Positions 8,003 to 17,000 of a stretch of DNA of 19,874 nt are shown one piece after another; the first letter of the stretch is position 1, and each line of letters starts with the position of its first letter. Source of the DNA: Lentimicrobiaceae bacterium (lineage in GTDB: Bacteria; Bacteroidota; Bacteroidia; Bacteroidales; Lentimicrobiaceae); contig JAQVEI010000004.1 in assembly GCA_028697695.1 (NCBI GenBank), positions 1-19,874 on the forward strand, read 5' to 3'. The translations under genes were made by a program, and so were the position numbers. The notes beneath the pieces were generated by a model. That model saw only the letters and a program-made list of their open reading frames with translations, was not told the DNA's origin and did not search any database.

Positions 8003-9067
8003 ATGGACTTTTCTCAACTTATTATACAATGGTATGACCGTAATAAGCGGGATATGCCCTGGCGCCAAACACGCGAACCTTACCTGATTTGGGTTTCGGA
8101 AATTATCTTACAACAAACGCGGGTAGAACAGGGATTGGCTTATTATCACAAATTTACTACCGCTTTTCCCGACGTGAAATCACTGGCAGAAGCATCCGAA
8201 CAGGCGGTACTTAGTATATGGAAAGGGTTGGGTTACTATAGCCGCGCCCGCAATATGCATCATACCGCTCAAAAAGTAATGCAGCATTATGGCGGAAAAT
8301 TTCCGGTTACTTATCTGGAATTGCTCACCCTTAAAGGGATTGGCCCTTATACCGCTGCTGCCATTGCCTCCATATGCAATCATGAGCCCATTCCAGTGGT
8401 GGATGGCAATGTTATCCGGGTGTTTTCGAGAATTTTTGGCTATAAAGAACCCGTTGGCAGCACTGCCGGATATAAAAAAATATTTAAAAAATCCACTTCA
8501 TTTATCGAACATAGCCATCCGGGTACATACAATCAGGCGGTTATGGAATTTGGTGCATTGCATTGCAAGCCCAGGCAACCTTTATGCAATCAGTGTATCT
8601 TCCAAAAGAATTGTTTTGCTTTTGCCCACAATATGGTTGATTCTTTGCCGCAACCGGCCAAAGCTATAGTGAAGAAAGAACGGTTTTTTCATTATTTTCT
8701 CATAATCCATCCCCAAAAGGGTTTATTGATGCAAAAACGTGAAGCAGGCGATATATGGCAAAACCTGTGGGAACTGCCCCTGGTGGAATCTGAAAAATTT
8801 ATGGATGCAGCTAAAGCAACCGAAAAATCAGGTTTATTTGCTCAACAGGGAATTGACCTGCAATCCGCTTATACCGACATCAACCATATATTAACGCATC
8901 AGGTGATAAAATCCCGGTTTTTCTATCTGTCTCATGAAGCATTGCTGACACCCATACCGCCATCAATGCAATGGCAGGATGTTTCTTTACTCAAAACGCT
9001 GCCCATACCCCGATTGATAGATAAATACCTAAAGATAATGTCACATCAAATATCAGTCCTGCATTAA
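8003..9067 (+). CDS. mutY: A/G-specific adenine glycosylase
   Basis: MutY removes adenine mispaired with guanine or 8-oxoguanine, preventing G:C to T:A changes. The 354-residue protein has the helix-hairpin-helix glycosylase core (LKGIGPYTAAAI) with catalytic residues Glu33 (WVSEIILQQT) and Asp134 (VVDGNV). The 4Fe-4S ligands Cys188, Cys195, Cys198 and Cys204 have the normal C-x6-C-x2-C-x5-C spacing. The C-terminal third is the MutT-like domain that recognises 8-oxoG (LWELPLVE segment). The ATG at 8003 is chosen over an in-frame TTG at 7961 because it follows a purine-rich AAGGA at 7985-7989 and gives the usual N-terminus. It is divergent from HU and followed 79 nt later by ssb, which has its own promoter. 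Confidence 0.96.
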   Translation: MDFSQLIIQWYDRNKRDMPWRQTREPYLIWVSEIILQQTRVEQGLAYYHKFTTAFPDVKSLAEASEQAVLSIWKGLGYYSRARNMHHTAQKVMQHYGGKFPVTYLELLTLKGIGPYTAAAIASICNHEPIPVVDGNVIRVFSRIFGYKEPVGSTAGYKKIFKKSTSFIEHSHPGTYNQAVMEFGALHCKPRQPLCNQCIFQKNCFAFAHNMVDSLPQPAKAIVKKERFFHYFLIIHPQKGLLMQKREAGDIWQNLWELPLVESEKFMDAAKATEKSGLFAQQGIDLQSAYTDINHILTHQVIKSRFFYLSHEALLTPIPPSMQWQDVSLLKTLPIPRLIDKYLKIMSHQISVLH

Positions 9068-9088
9068 ATTGAGTTTTTAGTAATTTAC

Positions 9089-9121
9089 TTTTGCAAATGT
9101 GTATTCAAAATCTTACCTTTG
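9089..9121 (+). promoter_or_regulatory. ssb promoter, canonical Bacteroidota type
   Basis: TTTTG (9089-9093), a 20-nt spacer and TACCTTTG (9114-9121) match the Bacteroidota -33/-7 consensus TTTG-N19-21-TAnnTTTG. A start of transcription near 9128 leaves a leader of about 19 nt before the ssb ATG at 9147. The match also shows that the in-frame GTG at 9099 is inside the promoter and cannot be the start. Confidence 0.7.
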
Positions 9122-9146
9122 TGTAATAACCAAAACAACCAGCACC

Positions 9147-9584
9147 ATGGCAAGAGGAGTAAATAAAGTAATTTTAGTAGGTAACCTGGGCAAAGACCCG
9201 GAGATAGTTAATTTTGATAACGGCGTTAAAAAAGCCAGTTTTTCATTGGCCACCAATGACAGTTACAAAAATCGGGATGGGCAGGAAGTCGATCGCACCG
9301 AATGGCATAATATAGTGATGTGGAGGGGACTGGCCGATGTTGCAGAAAAGTACCTGAAAAAGGGTTCCCAGATATACATGGAAGGATCTATTCGTACACG
9401 AAGTTACGAGAAAGATGGTCAGAAGCGGTACGTTACTGAAATTGAATGTAATGAACTTACGATGTTGGGCGGCCGTCAGCAGGGTGATCAAGGGGGATAT
9501 CCTTCGGGCCCGGGCGACAAGACTGACCAATACGAACCACCAGCACCCAATATTGAGGATAGTGCGGATGATTTGCCGTTCTGA
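9147..9584 (+). CDS. ssb: Single-stranded DNA-binding protein
   Basis: SSB coats single-stranded DNA in replication, repair and recombination and works as a tetramer. The 145-residue protein has the OB-fold domain over about residues 1-110 (VNKVILVGNLGKDPE, the TEWHNIVMWRGLAD segment, and YVTEIECNELTMLGG). A short Gly/Pro/Gln-rich linker follows, ending in the acidic partner-binding tip DDLPF. The ATG at 9147 is set by the promoter just upstream. It follows mutY, an arrangement seen in other Bacteroidota. The next gene is convergent with a 15-nt gap and shows no terminator. Confidence 0.97.
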   Translation: MARGVNKVILVGNLGKDPEIVNFDNGVKKASFSLATNDSYKNRDGQEVDRTEWHNIVMWRGLADVAEKYLKKGSQIYMEGSIRTRSYEKDGQKRYVTEIECNELTMLGGRQQGDQGGYPSGPGDKTDQYEPPAPNIEDSADDLPF

Positions 9585-9599
9585 CTCAGGATTTGAACC

Positions 9600-10610
9600 T
9601 TATTCTCTTCCGCTCAGCGATTTGGGGATCCGGCCGTTCTTGATACTCTCGGAGCGCAGCCGGCGTCCCACAATGCGTTCAACCATGTTGCCTGTATTCA
9701 GGAGCCGGTCTATATCGAGGTTGGTTTCTATACCCATTTCATCCATCATTACCACCATGTCTTCGGTACATACCAAACCGGTAATGCCTGCATCCTTATA
9801 GTAATAAGTGCCGGTTCCAGCAACCGGAACGCCATCAACAAAATTGGCCGGTTGCCCGCCTATGCCTCCCAGTGTGGATTCATAATTGGTCATGCCTGCC
9901 TGAAGCGCGGCCAGCACATTGGCCAAACCCCAGCCACGGGTGGTATGCAGGTGAACAATATGCTTTTCCGGACGCTCTACTTTATCGAGAAGCATAGAGA
10001 AATAACGATAAACACGATCAGGAGAGGCTGAACCGTCATGGTCAGCATGCTCCACATCGTTGGCGCCGATATCGAGCCAGCGTTGCGTGAATTCAATGGC
10101 TTTTTCCATTTTTGTTGGCCCTTCAATAGGGCAACCCCAAATGGTGCTGACCGTTCCATTAACTTTAAGTCCTGCTTCGTGTGCCAGCGGAATATACTTC
10201 TCTGCCATTGCCCAGTATTCCTGAAGCGACAATCCCGAGTTTTTGCGGTGATGCGATTCGCTGGTGGAGACCATTAATAAAATTCTGTCCGGGCCCCAAC
10301 CTTCTTTGCGCGCTTCAATGGCACGCTCTATGGCTTTTTCGCGTATGGTAACCGCAGTGAGGCTAACACCATTAATAAGATGTGCCACTGTTTTGCTGCT
10401 GCGCAGCCCTTTGAGTAACTCATCGGCATCTTTAAATTGAGGCATGCCTTTTGGATTTCCCATGTTGGTTAACTCAATATGCTTAAAGCCGGATAAAATC
10501 AATTGCTCGGCTACCCACAACTTGGCTTCCGTGGGAATAAACTTCTCTTCATGCTGAAATCCGTCGCGGACGGTAATGTCACCAAGGGTTACTTTTTTGG
10601 GATAATTCAT
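9600..10610 (-). CDS. HMG-CoA lyase-like DRE-TIM metallolyase (catalytic Cys replaced by Gln)
   Basis: This 336-residue TIM-barrel protein belongs to the HMGL-like/pyruvate carboxyltransferase family. Visible family features are the RDG motif (Arg15, Asp16 in ITVRDGFQ), the TNMGNPKGMPQF segment, and the metal-ligand pair HLH (His220, His222). True HMG-CoA lyases carry a GGCPY-type loop whose Cys is essential. Here the loop is GGIGGQPANF with Gln253, followed by an insertion of about 17 residues (VDGVPVAGTGTYYY region) before the TED helix. The residue after HLH is Thr rather than the usual Asp. It is therefore probably a distinct lyase or aldolase acting on a related acyl-CoA or hydroxy-acid, not a proven leucine-degradation enzyme. 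It appears monocistronic, with a palindrome just upstream of the start. The family is confident; the reaction is not. Confidence 0.82.
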   Translation of the reverse strand: MNYPKKVTLGDITVRDGFQHEEKFIPTEAKLWVAEQLILSGFKHIELTNMGNPKGMPQFKDADELLKGLRSSKTVAHLINGVSLTAVTIREKAIERAIEARKEGWGPDRILLMVSTSESHHRKNSGLSLQEYWAMAEKYIPLAHEAGLKVNGTVSTIWGCPIEGPTKMEKAIEFTQRWLDIGANDVEHADHDGSASPDRVYRYFSMLLDKVERPEKHIVHLHTTRGWGLANVLAALQAGMTNYESTLGGIGGQPANFVDGVPVAGTGTYYYKDAGITGLVCTEDMVVMMDEMGIETNLDIDRLLNTGNMVERIVGRRLRSESIKNGRIPKSLSGRE

Positions 10611-10632
10611 GCTTTTTAAATGGATGTTTTAT

Positions 10633-10646
10633 GTAAACAAGTTTAC
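10633..10646. promoter_or_regulatory. Palindrome at the lyase promoter (possible operator)
   Basis: GTAAAC-AA-GTTTAC is an inverted repeat with 6-bp arms, 22 nt upstream of the lyase start codon. On the minus strand it contains TAAACTTG, one base off the TAnnTTTG -7 consensus. A regulator bound here would block the promoter. No regulator gene is adjacent. Confidence 0.35.
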
Positions 10647-11241
10647 CGGGAGCTTGTTCATGAGATTAAACCTTCAATAGTTTTTACAGTGAAAGATGAC
10701 CCTTGAACGTTTATTAAAAACAGTTTTGAAACAGCGTTTAATTCATCCATAATCCGGATTCATCTTTTTTCAGTAACTGCATCATCAATTATTTCCATGA
10801 TGTCTGGGTTTCCATAGTTTTGTCCTGTAATTAAAAAATTTAGTCATAAATCCGCTTGATATTTGAGCAGAAATGTTCTGTACCTGCCGAGCTATCTCTT
10901 CTTTTTTTTGTTTACAATTTTGGCGAATAAGAGACCCTGAGCAAAGGTATGCAGTGCTATTTGTATCGCTTTCATTATCATTTTTAACATAAATTTTTTG
11001 GAAACAGGTTTTTACCTGCTTGCAAAAGTGAATATACAGTAAAATATGGAAATATAGAAGGTTTTTTTATTAAGAATTCTTTTCAGGCACTTTAGAAATC
11101 TTGTTGCTTTGTCGAAAGCCGGTTTCCATATCCCTGAGCCGGAAACATTTCGTTGACTGCGATGTTATATTTAACTGGTTTTTGCTCCGAATAATACTGC
11201 CCTCCTATAAGCTCGATTCTCGTTCGTTTACTAAAAAGTTG
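10647..11241. other. AT-rich intergenic stretch without a recognisable gene
   Basis: About 600 nt lie between the lyase promoter and the truncated sensor. It has many T-runs (for example near 10901-10908 and 11061-11067), a small CAGGT/ACCTG hairpin (11005-11018) and a GTTTCC/GGAAAC pair (11122-11146). The ORFs that cross it show no protein-like composition. I recognise no RNA gene, mobile element or coding remnant. Confidence 0.5.
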
Positions 11242-11255
11242 TGTAGTATACTACA
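11242..11255. promoter_or_regulatory. 14-bp perfect palindrome upstream of the truncated sensor
   Basis: TGTAGTATACTACA is fully self-complementary and lies 26 nt before the ATG at 11282. It falls exactly between a TTG (11239-11241) and a TATTTG (11257-11262), so it would sit in the spacer of a promoter. This is the layout of a repressor or autoregulator site; which protein binds is unknown. Confidence 0.45.
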
Positions 11256-11281
11256 GTATTTGTTATTAAACATAAGAAGAG

Positions 11282-13117
11282 ATGAAAAGTTACCCGGTAA
11301 TTCTTCTTTCGGCGATTTGTTTAATGTTCCCATTTGGGTTAAAGGCGCAGTATTCCATGCACTATATAGAGCGGGTTTCATATACTGACGGCCTTTCCAG
11401 TAACAATATAAATGATGTACTCTGCGACAGTAAAGGATATTTGTGGATAGCAACAGATAACGGCTTAAACCGCTATGATGGAACCGAAATCATACAAATC
11501 TTCAAGGATAAATCCTCTTTTTCCATGCCTGGAAATTGGGTACGAAGATTGTTGCCGGTTGATGATAATCATATCGCTGTTGCTACTTATGCAGGCCTGG
11601 CAATTATAGACATCACCACCTTTCGTTTTCGTCAGGTTCAACTGCCATTTGATTCGGTTTGGGGTGGACTGGGCTATAACATCGCACACATTGAAAAAGA
11701 CGGGCAAGGAAATTTTTGGGTTGCTACGCCAATTGCAGCTTATTATCTTAACCGGGATTTTAAGGTGCTTGATACAATAAACACACCCCTTACCCCGGCT
11801 GACATCGGTAGCAAACGTTTATTCTTTATAACTCATATACTTCCGTTGACTGATTCAAAGACTTTAATAAGAGTATATAAGAAATTTTCGCTGTGGTCGT
11901 CTCAGGGAAATATTCTCCGAAAGTCAAATCTGGATAAAGAAATCAGCAAGACTTTGAATGATACAGATAATTTTAAAAATTTTTTCGTTCAAAATAATTA
12001 TTTGTGCAGTTTTGTAGATAAACAGCATAAGATTGTGGTTTATGATTTTAAAATCAAAAAAATTTATCAATTCGAGTTCGATGTAAAGGACTATCCTTTA
12101 ATCAGTGATTTATATTACGATGTAAAAAATAATAAAATTGCTTTATTCCTTGAGTATGGTGGTTACAGGTGGCTATCGATAAATGAAAACGCGGGGAACA
12201 TTTCATTGTCAGTAGATACAACAGTTTATCTGCATGATATTCGTATAAAAAGATGGTATCAGGACCCGGCCAACAATACCTGGCTCATTACTTACGATGA
12301 GGGAGATTTGCTTAAAATTATCGCGACAAAACAGAAGTTTAATACCATAGAATTGCGTTTAAAAAACAAGGATAAAAACATAGTGCACGATGCTGAATGT
12401 ATATTTATTGACAACGATAAATGGCTCATAGGAAGCTATGGAAGCGGTTTGTTCGAATTTAATCATAAAACATCCGAATTAATACATTATAACCTTGGCA
12501 ATGGAGTATATGATGTAAATCTGATATGGAATATAGGACGGCATTCCAAAGATACGCTATGGATAGGTACGCAAAAAGGGTTGCTATGGTATAATCAAAA
12601 AAATCATCGTTCAGGTTACCTGCATCAACCGCACCCTGAACAACTGGATAATCACGCAATCACCAACCAGTTTACCGACAGTTATGGAATGGTATGGATG
12701 GGATTGGGAGGCAAAAATGGAATATGCGTCTATAATTCAAATAACGGGGAGTTTATTTATTTTCCCGGTGAAAAGGATGCTTTCCCTTTCCGGTATCCGT
12801 ATGGCATAGGCGAAGACAAACAAGGTGATATTTGGTTTATTACCGATGCTTCTGCCCATGTGGGTAAATGGAGTAGAAAGGAAAATAAGTTTATAAAATA
12901 TATAATTTCTGAATTTACTAAAACCCCAATCTCAGCATCGGGAGGATTTTATTTGGATAAAGAAAACGAGTGTATCTGGTATGGAGTAAATAGTGTGGGA
13001 CTGGTAAGATTTGACATCAACACTCACAAGATAACAGTATACGGTGATATATATGGATTAAGTACGAGACAGGGACTTCTGGATTGTCAAGCTCGCAGAA
13101 ACCGTTGGAATAGATGA
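11282..13117 (+). pseudogene. Truncated two-component-type propeller sensor (N-terminal part only)
   Basis: The 611-codon ORF begins with a signal peptide (cleavage expected after GLKA, about residue 22). It then has Reg_prop beta-propeller blades: DGLSSNN...GYLWIATDNGLNRYDG at the start, and WIGTQKGLLWYN, VWMGLGG and IWYGVNSVGLVRF-type blades later. Such propellers are the periplasmic sensing part of hybrid two-component systems and related kinases. Here the homology stops near residue 592, just after YGLST (base 13061), where a new blade should begin. About 18 unrelated residues follow before the stop. No Y_Y_Y, membrane, kinase or DNA-binding part follows. Instead the sequence continues, in another frame, as a T9SS cargo tail. 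The ORF itself is clean over 590 codons, so the truncation may be recent, or the exported propeller may still be made. Confidence 0.75.
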
Positions 13118-13334
13118 AGTGAATTTCAAAAACCAAATGGTTATTTATCCTAATCCCACAAGTAATTTTTTGACGATTGAAGGTATGCCTCCGAGCACTG
13201 AAATAGTTGTAACAAACATAAGTGGTCAAACAGTTTTTAAAACTGTGGCGACCAGCAGCAGCACAACCGTCGATGTCTCACATTTATCCCCCGGTATCTA
13301 TTTTGTTAACGGGCAGAGGTTTTTTAAAAAGTAA
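13062..13334 (+). pseudogene. C-terminal remnant of a T9SS-secreted protein (remnant A)
   Basis: In the frame different from the propeller ORF, codons from 13062 read as RDRDFWIVKLAETVGI, then VIYPNPTSN and a typical type A T9SS sorting domain ending FVNGQRFFKK. The DFWIVKL segment resembles the last unit of the D-[YF]-W-[VI]-V-K-L repeats found in many exported Bacteroidota proteins, not a propeller blade. The frame is closed by TAA at 13059 and has no proper start; the first possible one is GTG at 13119. It is therefore a 3' gene fragment joined to the truncated sensor, consistent with a deletion or recombination near 13060. An alternative is one frameshift in a propeller-plus-T9SS-tail gene. 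Confidence 0.65.
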
Positions 13335-13382
13335 TACGCCGGACTGTAGGTATGCAAACGGAGGCCATTGAAATATTGATTA

Positions 13383-13823
13383 ATGGACAATGCAATTGAA
13401 CCACTGACAATATTCCATTTAAGAAGTCTCTTAGAGCTGGTAAGAAAAGTTCGTACATCTTTCATCATAAAAGCATCAATTGAGGGATACCTCGTAGCTG
13501 GAAGCAGGTACTATAATAACAACGATGTATATGGGAACCAGGGGGTTGTTGATGGAAGGTTGGTGAAACTTTCGGGTATAAATTCGGAAACAGCTATTAA
13601 AAGGAATAACTATAACAAGTTTACCATTTACCCCAATCCTGCAAATGATTTACTTTTTATTCAAGGAATTGCTCCACAAACTGAAGGGGTATTAATAAAT
13701 ACGGAAGGACAAATAATGTATAAAACAAATGCAGCTGATAGCATGGTAACCCTCGGTATCTCCTATCTACCTGATGGTGTGTACTTCGTAAATGGACAGA
13801 AATTTATCAAACATAGTTGGTAA
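13383..13823 (+). pseudogene. C-terminal remnant of a second, paralogous T9SS-secreted protein (remnant B)
   Basis: The 146-codon ORF has no signal peptide. Its first 26 residues look unlike any domain and follow an in-frame TGA. From about residue 27 it reads FIIKASIEGYLVAGS, then GNQGVVDGRLVKLSG, which is the last unit of the GGYxVAGS/GN-G-xDxWVVKL repeat type. A type A T9SS sorting domain follows (TIYPNPANDLL to FVNGQKFIKHSW). The tail aligns over its length with remnant A 49 nt upstream (IYPNP, GQ, GIYF/GVYF, VNGQ[RK]F), so the two were paralogous cargo genes. Without an export signal it cannot work as a T9SS cargo. I treat it as a degraded 3' end. Confidence 0.6.
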
Positions 13824-14057
13824 GGTTAGCTATCATAATATTTCTAAAGGTCTCACTTTATCGTAGAAAAAATGTGTTGCAATAGTTGCTTAAGTCAATA
13901 ACAAACAGGTCTTTTATCGCCTGATTGTATCTGACTTCTTCATTTCGGTAACCACTATGATTTATAAGTAAACAGAGGGTTGGGCCTAAAAGTGAAAGTT
14001 CGCACTTCCATTCATTTTACGCAGCAGTTTTCTCCTCTTCACTTGTCCACTTATGCT

Positions 14058-14065
14058 TAACTTTG
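14058..14065 (+). promoter_or_regulatory. Candidate -7 element of the hybrid sensor gene
   Basis: TAACTTTG matches TAnnTTTG exactly. Transcription would begin near 14072, so the ATG at 14087 would have a leader of about 15 nt, while the ATG at 14072 would be almost leaderless and the TTG at 14063 impossible. No convincing -33 element is seen; such weak promoters often need an activator. Confidence 0.35.
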
Positions 14066-14086
14066 CAGGATATGCCGGGCAATATC

Positions 14087-17000
14087 ATGCAATTGAAACA
14101 TTTGCTTATTTTGCTTTACCTGTTTATTTCAGGGAGCTTTCCGTTATTGGCACAAAAGCCGGCCACGCTTCAAACGATAAACCGGCGTGAAGGTTTGTCG
14201 AATGGGGCTGTGAATTCCATTGTGCGCGATGGTGAAGGGGATATGTGGGTGGGCACATGGAAGGGCCTGAACCGTTTCGATGGCAAGCAGATGCTTACTT
14301 ATCTGCCGGGCAAGAGTTCAGCATCAATTCATAACCATGTGGTAAGGGAGCTTTATCCCACGGCAGCCGGCCCTTTATGGATGCTTACCAATAAAGGAGT
14401 GTGCCGGTATGACAATGTTCACGATCGCTTTACTCCATATTTCCATCAGGGACTGGAACAAATAAATTATGAAAATGATGTTTCCATCGGACAGTCAGAC
14501 AGGCACGGGGTAGTGGTTTCAATTTATGGAGTCGGATTGTTTAAGTTTGATTCAGCCAATTTGCAATTTGAGAAGCTGCCTTTTCAGGGCATATCCTGGG
14601 AAACATCCCTTAAGATAAAGCGGGTTTACTTACTGGGCGATAATATGTATTGTCTGGATGATGCCGGTAAACTCTGGATTAAATCGGGGAACCAACTCGA
14701 ATTTTTAATGGAGTTGCCCCTTACCTCCACGTTCACATCAGCCATCGCAATGCTTATTCGCCAACAGCCTTATTTATTTATTACTCAGCGTGGGGCTGCC
14801 GCCCTTCAGGTTGATATTAATGGACGAAAAGTTAAGCAATTGTTTGTTGCTGAAGATGTTATTTCTTCATTTGCTGTTTCAGGAATTAAGAATCAACTGT
14901 GGACAGGCACCGAAAAAGGACGCATATATACCTACAATATTGCAGATGGCCGGTTTGAGCGGCTCAATCTTTCTTCCGGCCAGTCTGGAGACCAACCCAT
15001 TGCTACAAGGGTATTGTCTATTTATGAGGCTCAACCCGGCATATTATGGATAGGTACCGATGGAAATGGTGTTTACACCTTGAAACTGGAAGAGTTTCCC
15101 AACAAACGACTTTCTTCCGGTTTACTCAGCTATCCTATTGTAAGGGCTATATTGCTCACCCGCGACAAACATCTGCTGGTTGGAACCAAGGGTGGCGGTA
15201 TAGATATCTTTGATGAAAATGGAAGCTATATCCGTAACCTTTCGGTGAAAGATGGTCTGAGCAATAATTCGGTGTTGTCGTTTCACGAAAAAGCCGATGG
15301 CTCTGTATATGTGGGCACTGATGGGCCGGGTCTTGACATTATTACCGCTGATTTTAAGTCCATCAGTCATTTTCCGGAAGATTTCCCATCTGCCGTCAGT
15401 CCTGAATTCGGATCCGTCTATCGGATTGTCGAGGCTATGGATGGTGATATTTACCTGGGTAGCAGCGGTTATGGAGTAATCAGGGCAACTATTGCTAATT
15501 CCAAAGATAATGCTTCTGTTGCGCGTCAGCTTATATTGGACAACTTCGCTGACGAAAATCAACTGCAAAAACAAATCGTTTATGCCCTGGCCATAGAAAA
15601 ACCGGGCATACTGTGGATAGGCACAAGGGGGATGGGGGTGTACAGATACAACACCGTAACCCGACGGGTGATGGCACAGTACAATTCGGTTACACATCCG
15701 GGAAAGATTATCAATGATGACATTATCGCCTTGTTTGCCGATAAAAATCATCACATCTGGGCAGGTAGCAGCAATGGGTTGTTTGAGATTATTCCCTTTT
15801 CTTCCGATTCAGTACAAATTGTGCCATGGCAGGTACAGGCGGATCAGCAGAATACGAGCATTCATGCTATAGAAGCTGACAATCAGGGCAATATATGGGT
15901 GACTACCAATCAGGGATTGTCGCTCGTAGATGTAAAGACCAAAAATGTACGCAGTTACAATGCCGACGATGGTTTGATAAATGTGGAATATTCTGATGGT
16001 GCCAGCCTGTTTGATGAAACCTCGGGCAGATTATTTGTTGGCGGTACAATGGGGATTGACATTATTTATACGCGTGATATTCAGTTTTCATCCTATTTTC
16101 CTCCTCTAGCCATAAACCGCTTGTCAATACGCAACCAAGTCGTTGAACCAGGAACGGAAAGCGTATTACAAGCACGCATCAATCATCAACAAAGACTCAA
16201 TTTAAAATACAACCAGAATGCTTTAAGTTTTCAGGTAGCGCCGCTTGCATTTTGGGGACAAGAGCGTTACCGGATTTCATATCGGTTAAAAAACCACGAT
16301 AATGCATGGACCATCAATCCGCCACATCAGCCCATTGCGTTCACTAACCTGCCCCCCGGAAAGTACATTTTGCAGATAAGGGTGAGCGACGAAAACGGGA
16401 ACTGGTCGGAGAAGCTGCGTGAAATATTTATCACCATCCATCCGCCTTTTTGGCGCACCCCGTTGGCGATAGCAGGATATATTTTACTGTTCATCGGCTT
16501 GCAATTGTTGATATTAATCCTGTTCAGGCGTCGCGAAGCTCGTAAAAAAGCCATACAACAGCAAGAATTTGAACAGCAGAAGGAAGCCGAGATGCAAAGC
16601 TATAAAATAGAGTTCTTTACCAACGTGGCACATGAGTTTCGCACGCCTCTTACCCTGATTACGGCACACATTCATGCCTTAATTCAGGATAAGAAAAACA
16701 CTCTTGAAAACCCCCGCTTGCTGAAGGTATACAACAACAGCCTAAAGCTTCAAAAACTGGTGCTCGAGATTATGCAATTTCGCAAGTTGGAAAAAGGCAA
16801 AGAGCCACTTAATATTCAGCTATGCCGGGCTGATGAAATTTTAGAAGGAGTCATTTCTGATCTGGAGCCTCTGGCTCAGCAGGGCGGCATTCAGTGTCAG
16901 TTGATTGCACCGGAAAAGCCGGTTGAATTTAAGACCGACCCCGATAAGTTTGGTCGCATAGCTACCAACTTAATATCCAATGCAATAAAGTACAATAAAC

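Noticed and set aside
11101..11388. Plus-strand ORF of 95 codons overlapping the start of the propeller sensor
   Set aside because: It overlaps the signal-peptide region in another frame and shows no protein features; the sensor frame is clearly the coding one.
13055..13085. Programmed frameshifting to join the propeller ORF and the T9SS tail
   Set aside because: No slippery heptamer or clear downstream structure is seen, and the sequence after the joint belongs to a different repeat family, which fits a recombination joint better.
13990..14007. AAGTG/CACTT inverted repeat upstream of the HTCS gene as an operator
   Set aside because: Arms of only 5 bp with an 8-nt spacer are expected often by chance; there is no second copy nearby.
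15122..15754. A 210-codon minus-strand ORF inside the HTCS gene
   Set aside because: It is fully antisense to well-formed propeller blades and has no domain-like composition or start context; it is a shadow frame.
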